Positions 58,266-64,000 of a stretch of 64,000 nt of DNA are shown here, one piece after another; positions within the stretch are counted from its first letter, which is position 1; each line of letters opens with the position of its first letter. The position numbers and the translations under genes were made by a program. The stretch spans positions 1 through 64,000 of the forward strand of contig DASZJD010000123.1 of the NCBI GenBank assembly GCA_035948415.1, read 5' to 3'. The DNA is from Acidimicrobiia bacterium. GTDB taxonomy: Bacteria; Actinomycetota; Acidimicrobiia; IMCC26256; PALSA-555. The notes beneath the pieces are model-generated. The model had not been told where the DNA came from and did no database searches. It saw nothing but the letters and a program-made list of their open reading frames with translations.

Positions 58266-58447
58266 AGCTACTGACCCACATCGGCGGCGGCGGCGAAGGC
58301 ACGGTTGTCGTCGTCGAGGTGTGGGAGTCGCGCGCCGATCAGGAGTCCTGGATGGAATCCACACTCGGTCCAGCACTTGGGCAGGCGGGAGTGGCTCAGC
58401 CGAAGCGCATGGAGTGGCTGAGCCTGCTCGGCAACATCAATCTCTAG
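58266..58447 (+). pseudogene. Truncated gene fragment (dimeric alpha-beta barrel/monooxygenase-like C-terminus)
   Basis: An open frame without a start that begins exactly at the edge of repeat copy A and ends in TAG at 58445-58447. It encodes VVVVEVWESRADQESWM, then GPALGQAGVAQP, the typical C-terminal half of small dimeric alpha-beta barrel proteins (antibiotic-biosynthesis-monooxygenase-like). The N-terminal half is absent, so an insertion or deletion ending at the repeat removed it. Confidence 0.5.
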
Positions 58448-58613
58448 ACCAGAGGCTGCCGGAGCTTCGCACTGCGAGCGGGATGGTCGCCGCGGGCGCG
58501 TCTTGTCTGGTGTGCGGCCCCTGAGACCCGGCGCTTTGGTCAGTCGGTGACCGTCTGAGTCCGTCAACACGTCCCGGATTCGGGATACAGCGGTGCTCGC
58601 TGATGCCGGCTCG

Positions 58614-58619
58614 TAGGCT
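58614..58619 (+). promoter_or_regulatory. -10 box, leaderless hydrolase-cyclase gene
   Basis: TAGGCT, 7 bases before GTG 58627, which selects that start over ATG 58603. Confidence 0.5.
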
Positions 58620-58626
58620 GGCCGAT

Positions 58627-59970
58627 GTGGAGCTTGGGGAGATCCACTACGCCAAGAGCGGGGACCGCCATATTGCGTATCAGGTTCTTGGCGACGGCCC
58701 CATCGATTTGCTCGCTCTCAACACCGGCTGCAATATCTGGATTGATCGCGACGACGAAGCGCACTGGAGCCGCTTCGATCGGCGGCTGGCATCTTTCAGC
58801 CGGTTGATTCGGTTCGATCCGAGCGGTGTTGGGCTCTCCGACCCCCTTGTCGGCGGATCGGGTCCCACCATCGAGGGTTGGACCCAGGACGCGGTCGCCG
58901 TGCTCGATGCGGTCGGCTCGCCCTGCGCCGCGATCTTTGGTGTGTCGACCGGCGGCTTGGTCGCCATGATGTTCAGTGCGACCTATCCGGAGCGGACGTC
59001 GGCCCAGGTTCTGATGAACTGTTTCGCTCGGATGGTTCGCGATTCGGACTATCCGTGGGGTTGGCCGCAACGCATCGTCGACCGCTTCGTCGATGCGGTG
59101 ACTGACCCGAGCTACCAAGGAGAACCTGTCGATGATCTCGCGCTCAGCGCCCCGAGCCTCGCCGGCGACGTCGAGTTTCGCTTGTGGTGGAAACGTGCGG
59201 GCGAGCGGTCCGCCAGTCCGGCAATCGCCAGGGCAATAGATACGCTCACGAACGGCGCGGATGTGCGTGCGCTGCTCCCGTTGATCAAGACTCCGACGAT
59301 CGTGCTGCACCGGGTCGACAACGGATTCATACCGATTGGCCACGGGCGGTACCTCGCCGAACACATCGCCGGCGCCACTCTCATCGAGCTGCCCGGCCAG
59401 GACCATCTAGCGTTCGCTGGCGATACCGATACGGTGGTTGGCGAGATCGAGGAATTCCTCACCGGGACACGGGGAACACCGAACACCGACCGGATGCTGG
59501 CAACGATTCTGTTCACAGATGTCGTGCACTCCACCAAGCGGGCGGTGAGCAGCGGAGACCGCCGCTGGCGCGAGCTGCTCGACAACCACGACCGCATGTC
59601 CGAGCGGCAGGTTCGTCGCTTCGGCGGTCGACAAGTCAAGACCACCGGTGATGGCATTCTCGCGACGTTCGATGGTCCGGCGAGAGCGATTCAGTGTGGC
59701 CTCGCGATCTGCGGCGGCGCGCGCCAGCTCGGCATAGACGTAAGGGTCGGTGTCCATACCGGTGAGGTCGAACGACGCGGTGACGACGTCGCTGGCATCG
59801 GCGTCCACATCGCGGCGAGGGTCCAAGCGCACGCGCACCCGGGTGAAGTCTGGGTGTCCAGAACCGTTGCCGATCTGGTCACCGGATCGGGAATCACCTT
59901 CGACGACCGTGGTGAGCATGGACTCAAGGGTGTAGCCGGCAGCTGGCAGCTGTTCGCAGTGACCGGCTAG
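58627..59970 (+). CDS. Alpha/beta hydrolase fused to class III adenylate cyclase
   Basis: A 447-residue two-domain protein. The hydrolase (about 5-270) has the nucleophile elbow GVSTGG with Ser107 and a late His in GQDHLAF. The cyclase homology domain (about 285-447) has metal Asp residues in LFTDVV and TTGDGIL, preceded by Lys, and an Arg in HIAARV needed for transition-state binding. Catalytic residues of both parts appear intact, so it could make cAMP in response to a hydrolase-domain ligand, as suggested for similar mycobacterial fusions. It lies inside the repeat-bounded region. Confidence 0.85.
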   Translation: MELGEIHYAKSGDRHIAYQVLGDGPIDLLALNTGCNIWIDRDDEAHWSRFDRRLASFSRLIRFDPSGVGLSDPLVGGSGPTIEGWTQDAVAVLDAVGSPCAAIFGVSTGGLVAMMFSATYPERTSAQVLMNCFARMVRDSDYPWGWPQRIVDRFVDAVTDPSYQGEPVDDLALSAPSLAGDVEFRLWWKRAGERSASPAIARAIDTLTNGADVRALLPLIKTPTIVLHRVDNGFIPIGHGRYLAEHIAGATLIELPGQDHLAFAGDTDTVVGEIEEFLTGTRGTPNTDRMLATILFTDVVHSTKRAVSSGDRRWRELLDNHDRMSERQVRRFGGRQVKTTGDGILATFDGPARAIQCGLAICGGARQLGIDVRVGVHTGEVERRGDDVAGIGVHIAARVQAHAHPGEVWVSRTVADLVTGSGITFDDRGEHGLKGVAGSWQLFAVTG

Positions 59971-60060
59971 TGCCTCGGCTGACGTGCGCCTCCGATACCG
60001 ATGCCGAGACTGATTGAGCGTGCAGGAAGCACCTCGATGTAGGGAACGAGGAGGGGATCG

Positions 60061-60885
60061 ATGGCGGGCGACCCAACTTGGGACTTTCGAAATCCGGCCA
60101 GCAAGGACCGGCTGCTTGGCGTGCTCCGGGGCGAGATCGACGAGATGTTTGGGCTCGTGGCTGATCCGGCGCGTTGGCACACCCCCACGGCGTGTCCGGG
60201 CTGGGAGGTCCGCGACATGGTCGGTCATCTGATCGACGCGACCGACAGTTACCTGACGGCGTTCGAGATAGCGCGCAACGGCGCCGCTGGGCCGGAGCCC
60301 GTCGGTGTGGCCAGGATGGCCACCGCAACAGATCAAGCGGCTCGGGCGTTTCGACCGGTACCGTGCGACGAACTAGTGGCGCGGCTCCGCGATGACACTG
60401 ACAGGCTGATCTATGAGTTCGAGCGTCTCTCCGACGCTGAGTGGTCAGGCTTGATCGTCCCAGACGCATACATGGGTCCGCTCCCGGCGATGATCGTCGT
60501 CGCTGGACTGCTTGGCGGCTATGCGGTGCACGGCTGGGACGTCCGCCAAGGCCTGGGCGCGCCGCACGCACTCGCAGGCGATGCGGCCGACCTCTTGGTG
60601 CCGTTCGTCTTCCTGCTCTGGTGGGCCACCGCCAACACTGACTCAGTGGACACGCCATACGCAGTCGGTATCCGCACCACCGGTCGCAACGGCGGCGAGA
60701 CCCGATTCGACGTCGCCAAGGACAGCCTCCAATTCGCGCCCGCCGACCTCGACACATGCCCAACGGTCCTCGAGTTCGACCCCGCCACGCTCGTACTCAC
60801 CGCATACAACCGAATCAACGGCGGCACGGTACGCGGCGACCGACAGCTAGCAGCCAACTTCCGCACCCTGTTCATCGCGATCTGA
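60061..60885 (+). CDS. Maleylpyruvate isomerase/mycothiol-dependent enzyme family protein (TIGR03086-like)
   Basis: A 274-residue DinB-like four-helix bundle protein. ACPGWEVRDMVGHLIDA near residue 45 carries the metal His of the MDMPI N-terminal domain, and GYAVHGWDVRQGL the second His motif. Such proteins use or are thought to use mycothiol, an actinobacterial thiol. A GAGGAGG(G) site lies just before the ATG. Substrate unknown. It is the second intact gene within the repeat-bounded region. Confidence 0.85.
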   Translation: MAGDPTWDFRNPASKDRLLGVLRGEIDEMFGLVADPARWHTPTACPGWEVRDMVGHLIDATDSYLTAFEIARNGAAGPEPVGVARMATATDQAARAFRPVPCDELVARLRDDTDRLIYEFERLSDAEWSGLIVPDAYMGPLPAMIVVAGLLGGYAVHGWDVRQGLGAPHALAGDAADLLVPFVFLLWWATANTDSVDTPYAVGIRTTGRNGGETRFDVAKDSLQFAPADLDTCPTVLEFDPATLVLTAYNRINGGTVRGDRQLAANFRTLFIAI

Positions 60886-60947
60886 CCCAACTCGCACCCC
60901 GCCGAAAACTCGCGAGCCGCCGACGAGCTGCGCGGCCCTACCAAGCC

Positions 60948-60967
60948 CTGTGGGGTGTCAAAACTCG
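60948..60967 (-). repeat. Terminal-repeat copy B
   Basis: CTGTGGGGTGTCAAAACTCG on plus; exact reverse complement of copy D, 228 bases away. Confidence 0.7.
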
Positions 60968-61022
60968 TGAAGGGTGTCTTTATTCGGTCATGCGGCTCGG
61001 CATTGGTATTCGTTGATGAGAC

Positions 61023-61041
61023 CTGTGGGGTGTAAAACTCG
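61023..61041 (-). repeat. Terminal-repeat copy C
   Basis: As copy B with one base missing (TGTAAAA instead of TGTCAAAA). It shares the outer ATCA extension with copy D. The deletion removes the stop codon embedded in the repeat. Confidence 0.65.
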
Positions 61042-61195
61042 ATCACGCCGCTGACCTGCGAGTTCGCCGGAGCGTGCCGTAGGTAGCGCTGTGAATTCTG
61101 AGACTCCTGCGGCTTATGAGGTTCTGCATCCGCCTCGAGCGGCGACGATCCGGGTCTTTCACGAGCCAGCAAGAAACCGCTGGTCAAGGGCCTGA

Positions 61196-61215
61196 TCGAG
61201 TTTTGACACCCCACA
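61196..61215 (+). repeat. Terminal-repeat copy D
   Basis: CGAGTTTTGACACCCCACAG. TTTTGA supplies a stop codon to the frame entering from the left. Copies C and D form an inverted pair enclosing 193 bases. Confidence 0.7.
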
Positions 61216-61275
61216 GGGCGCGCGCGCTTTCTCTGCGGAGCGATCGGAAGAGCGCGGTTGTACCGGTCGGTCCAA

Positions 61276-61281
61276 TAGGAT
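61276..61281 (+). promoter_or_regulatory. -10 box, leaderless acyl-CoA dehydrogenase gene
   Basis: TAGGAT, 6 bases before GTG 61288. Confidence 0.55.
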
Positions 61282-61287
61282 CCGCCC

Positions 61288-62436
61288 GTGGACTTCTCGC
61301 TCACGGAGTCGGAGCGTGATCTCGTGAGCCTCTGTCGCGAGTTCGCGCAGAAGGAGATCGCCGGGCGTGCCCCCTTGGCGTGGGAGGAGGCCCGGTGCCC
61401 AACCGACCTTCTCCGCGAGATGGGTGCGTTGGGCCTGCTCGGCATGCTGATCCCGGAGCGGTGGGGAGGTATCGGCATGTCGACCGTCGGCTTCGTCGCC
61501 GCGATGGAGCAGCTCGGCGTAGCCGACCAGTCGGTGGCCGCCGCGTGGCAGGCGCACGTGACCATCGGCTCTTTGCCGCTGTACCTCTTCGGGAACGACG
61601 CTCAGCGAGAGCGGTGGCTGAGGCCGTTGGCCGAGGGACGCGTCCTCGGCGCGTTCGGTTTGACGGAGCCCGACGCGGGTTCGGACGCGCGTGGTATTCG
61701 CACGCGGGCGGTCCGCCGCGATGGTGGCTGGTTGATCAACGGTCGGAAGGCGTTCATCTCCAACGCCGGCACGGATATGTCGTTCGGGGTGACGCTGCTG
61801 GCCCGCACCGAGTCGGGCGAGGGGAGCGGGCCGACGTTCGCGAACTTCGTCGTGGAGAAAGAGACCGCCGGCTTCACCATGGGTCCGAAGATGCGCGGCA
61901 TCGGCTGGCGGGGTCTCGACACCCGCGAGCTGTTCTTCGACGACGTCTGGGTCGCCGACGATCACCTCATCGGCGATCCGGCGATCGGACTCAGCCAGTT
62001 CATGCGCACGCTCGAGGTCGGGCGCATCTCGATCGCCGCCTTGTCGCTCAGCCTGACCCAGGCCGTGCTCAACATGGCGATGGACCACGCCCGCCAGCGC
62101 GTGCAGTTCGGCCAGCCCATCTCGAAGTTCCAGGCGATCCAGTTTAAGCTCGCCGACATCGCGACCGAACTCGAGGCGGCACGGTGGCTCACGTATCGCG
62201 CCGCATACCTGCGCGACACCGCGCAACCCTTCCTGAAGGAAGCAGCAATGGCAAAGCTGAAAGCCAGTCGCCTTGCGGTGTCGGCGGCATCGGAGGCCGT
62301 CCAGATCCACGGCGGCCTCGGCTACATGCTCGAGTCACCGGTGGCCCGCTTCTACTGCGATGCGAAGGTGCTCGAGATTGGCGAAGGCACCAACGAGATA
62401 CAGCACCTGGTGATCGCGCGCGCCTTGGGGTGCTGA
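61288..62436 (+). CDS. Acyl-CoA dehydrogenase
   Basis: A 382-residue FAD enzyme that makes the alpha-beta double bond of an acyl-CoA. FAD and substrate motifs GLTEPDAGSDARG and FISNAGTD, then FGQPISKFQAIQFKLADI, with the catalytic Glu in EGTNEIQ near residue 368 as in short/branched-chain members. It converges with the E1 dehydrogenase gene 2 bases away; a branched-chain keto-acid route for both is possible but not shown. Confidence 0.92.
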   Translation: MDFSLTESERDLVSLCREFAQKEIAGRAPLAWEEARCPTDLLREMGALGLLGMLIPERWGGIGMSTVGFVAAMEQLGVADQSVAAAWQAHVTIGSLPLYLFGNDAQRERWLRPLAEGRVLGAFGLTEPDAGSDARGIRTRAVRRDGGWLINGRKAFISNAGTDMSFGVTLLARTESGEGSGPTFANFVVEKETAGFTMGPKMRGIGWRGLDTRELFFDDVWVADDHLIGDPAIGLSQFMRTLEVGRISIAALSLSLTQAVLNMAMDHARQRVQFGQPISKFQAIQFKLADIATELEAARWLTYRAAYLRDTAQPFLKEAAMAKLKASRLAVSAASEAVQIHGGLGYMLESPVARFYCDAKVLEIGEGTNEIQHLVIARALGC

Positions 62437-62438
62437 GC

Positions 62439-64000
62439 TCACACCCGCGCAAGGCGGCGGACGGCCGCCGCGATGTCGTCGCGGTCGGGCAGCCACGCGC
62501 GTTCGAGGTCGGGCGCGTAGGGAGGGGGAGTCGGTGCGGCGCCGATCCGTTGGATCGGCGCGTCGAGATCCCAGAAGCCGTCGCGGGCGACGGTGGCGGC
62601 GATCTCGGCGCCGATGCCGAATGGGACGACGGCCTCGTGGGCGATCAGGAGTCGGCTCGTCTTGTGAACCGAGTCGAGGATCGGAGCCATGTCGAGCGGG
62701 GCGACGGTTCGCAGGTCGATCACCTCGACGGAGATGCCCTCGCCGGCGAGGCGCTCGGCCGCGGCGACCGCCTCGTGCACCATCCGTGAGACGGACACGA
62801 CGGTGAGGTCGCTTCCGGGGTGCACGACGGCCGACGTGCCGATCGGCAGGATGTGGTCGGCCGGCGGCTGAGGTCCTTTCATGCCATAGAGCAGCCGGTT
62901 CTCGATGAAGACGACCGGGTTCGGGTCCTGGATCGCCGCGCGCAGCAGCCCGTACGTGTCGGCCGGGGTCGACGGCATGACGACGCTCAGCCCGGGGATG
63001 TGCGCGAGCAGCGCCTCGAGGCTCTGCGAGTGCTGGCTTCCCGAGGAGCGCCCCGCGCCGAACTGGGTCCGCACAGTCAGCGCCATCTGCGCGGCGCCGC
63101 CGGTCATGAACGGCAGCTTCGCCGCTTGGTTGAGCAGCTGGTCGAGACAGACACCAACGAAGTCGAGGTACATCAGCTCGACCACGGGGCGCATGCCCGC
63201 GATCGCGGCGCCGACGCCGAGGCCGATGATCGCGCTCTCGGAGATGGGGGTGTCGCGGAGGCGATCGCCGAAGCGGTCGTGCAGGCCGCGCATCAGGCCG
63301 AACACGTTGCCTCCGGCCGCGACGTCGATCCCCGCGACGAACACGCGCTCGTCGCCGGCGAGCTCCGCTTCGAGCGCGGCTCTGATCGCGTCCATGGTGC
63401 GGAACACCGGGCTATCGGCGGCCGGTGCCGGCGGCTCGGCGCGTTGGGGTCTCGGGCGCGTGACGAAGTCGGTCAGCGTGGCGGCCGCCGGAGTCGTCAA
63501 CCGCCGAGCTGCCTCGACGGCTTCGTCGAGCTCGTGCGCGACCGATGACTGCATGGATTCGAGCGCGTCGTCCGTGAAGCCCGCCGATCGGAGCCGGCGC
63601 GCGTTGATGAGGAGCGGGTCACGTGCTTCCCACTCCCGAACTTCGTCGAGCGATCGGTAGCGCTGTGGGTCGCCTTCGTAGTGACCGTGCCAGCGGTAGG
63701 TGGCTGCCTCGACGACGACGGGACCCCGTCCGGCACGGGTCGCCTCGATCACGGAATTCATCGCGGCTGCAGTCGCCACGACGTCGTTGCCGTCCACTGA
63801 GACGTAGTCGGCCCCGTAGCCGGCGGCGCGGCGCTCGAGTGGCGCCGCGTGCTGGGCCGATGCGAGCGAGAACTCGGCGTAGCCGTTGTTCTCACAGAAG
63901 AAGATCACCGGCAGCCGCCAGACGGCGGCGAGATTGATCGCCTCGTGGAAGGTGCCGGTGGCCACCGCGCCGTCGCCGAAGAACGCCACCGCGACGCTGC
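62439..64000 (-). CDS. Fused 2-oxoacid dehydrogenase E1 (alpha-beta), N-terminus outside window
   Basis: The frame is open to the right edge; about 520 residues are visible. They cover the thiamine-diphosphate motif FFGDGA...ENNGYA of the alpha part, a linker near residue 190, and the whole beta part (ESAIIGLGVGAAIAG, MYLDFVGVCLDQLLNQAAK, SVSRMVHEAV). Alpha and beta subunits are fused in one chain. It feeds a lipoylated E2, decarboxylating pyruvate, acetoin or branched-chain 2-oxoacids; which of these is not decided. No E2 or E3 gene is visible. Confidence 0.9.
   Translation of the reverse strand, partial: SVAVAFFGDGAVATGTFHEAINLAAVWRLPVIFFCENNGYAEFSLASAQHAAPLERRAAGYGADYVSVDGNDVVATAAAMNSVIEATRAGRGPVVVEAATYRWHGHYEGDPQRYRSLDEVREWEARDPLLINARRLRSAGFTDDALESMQSSVAHELDEAVEAARRLTTPAAATLTDFVTRPRPQRAEPPAPAADSPVFRTMDAIRAALEAELAGDERVFVAGIDVAAGGNVFGLMRGLHDRFGDRLRDTPISESAIIGLGVGAAIAGMRPVVELMYLDFVGVCLDQLLNQAAKLPFMTGGAAQMALTVRTQFGAGRSSGSQHSQSLEALLAHIPGLSVVMPSTPADTYGLLRAAIQDPNPVVFIENRLLYGMKGPQPPADHILPIGTSAVVHPGSDLTVVSVSRMVHEAVAAAERLAGEGISVEVIDLRTVAPLDMAPILDSVHKTSRLLIAHEAVVPFGIGAEIAATVARDGFWDLDAPIQRIGAAPTPPPYAPDLERAWLPDRDDIAAAVRRLARV

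Larger units (their letters stand above)
60886..61287 (+). other. Intergenic region made of mobile-element remnants
   Basis: 402 bases with no intact gene. It contains repeat copies B, C and D. Short frames running into the repeats end in similar residues (VSGVIEF on minus at copy C, VKGLIEF then stop on plus at copy D), as if each repeat were the end of a related transposase gene. Confidence 0.5.

Noticed and set aside
1-64000. CRISPR array, rRNA operon, prophage or intact insertion sequence
   Set aside because: No regularly spaced repeats, no rRNA sequence, no phage structural genes and no complete transposase were seen.

Overview
The window is high-GC bacterial DNA (about 75-78% GC in hand-counted lines of the core, about 62% in the lines I counted between about 7,300 and 9,300). 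It comes from an actinobacterium: it holds a WhiB protein, the proteasome activator Bpa, an alpha-ketoglutarate decarboxylase of KGD type, a mycothiol-dependent-enzyme homologue, DUF3107, a class E sortase, and many genes whose TANNNT -10 box lies only 6-8 bases before the start codon, as in leaderless actinobacterial transcripts. A deep lineage such as Acidimicrobiia is my inference; no rRNA is present to confirm it.

Layout. 1-6,570: the end of a GH4 glycosidase, a crotonase, a RibD-like reductase, an aldo/keto reductase-TetR pair, and a glycosyltransferase with a small membrane protein. 6,571-12,041 is AT-richer: a 29-residue membrane peptide with a strong ribosome-binding site, a membrane protein with a degenerate HD domain, DUF5317, a crotonase, an ECF sigma factor carrying its own zinc-finger tail, and a large membrane protein of unknown function. 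12,075-14,798 is an acyl-CoA carboxylase module (carboxyltransferase, 72-residue biotin carrier, crotonase). A class E sortase then diverges from a complete cytochrome c maturation (System I) operon, ccmABCDEFGHI, whose cistrons nearly all overlap by 4 bases and end in a cyclophilin (15,819-22,858).

22,871-31,402: AlkA-like glycosylase, MpaB-like oxygenase, aconitase plus lipoprotein, a CCAEP-tail radical SAM protein, an ATP-grasp enzyme, NfuA and DUF169. 31,431-35,292 is an iron-sulfur region: VOC protein, cysteine desulfurase and a SufR-like regulator face Mrp across a palindromic operator. 35,300-39,281: a two-subunit ArsA/Get3-like ATPase, a PdtaS-type histidine kinase and WhiB, a neighbourhood known in parts from mycobacteria. 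39,463-46,000: GDPD, lipid kinase, type 5 uracil-DNA glycosylase, TauE/SafE permease, DapA-like aldolase, and an MFS exporter with its TetR regulator. 46,005-51,670 is bpa-aroG-kgd. 51,767-57,591: SDR, Hsp20, a SnoaL/TetR divergent pair, a kinase-like phosphotransferase, a zinc alcohol dehydrogenase and a secreted protein.

After tRNA-Arg(CCG), 57,863-61,215 is a patchwork of transposase remnants, a truncated gene and four copies of a terminal repeat around a hydrolase-cyclase fusion and a mycothiol-type enzyme. The window closes with an acyl-CoA dehydrogenase and a fused E1 alpha-beta 2-oxoacid dehydrogenase cut by the edge.

Most interesting here: the leaderless promoter pattern, including a palindrome that supplies -10 boxes to both strands; System I cytochrome c maturation in an actinobacterium; a sortase bearing an LAETG sorting-like signal; the CCAEP-tail radical SAM locus; and the AT-richer signalling region.
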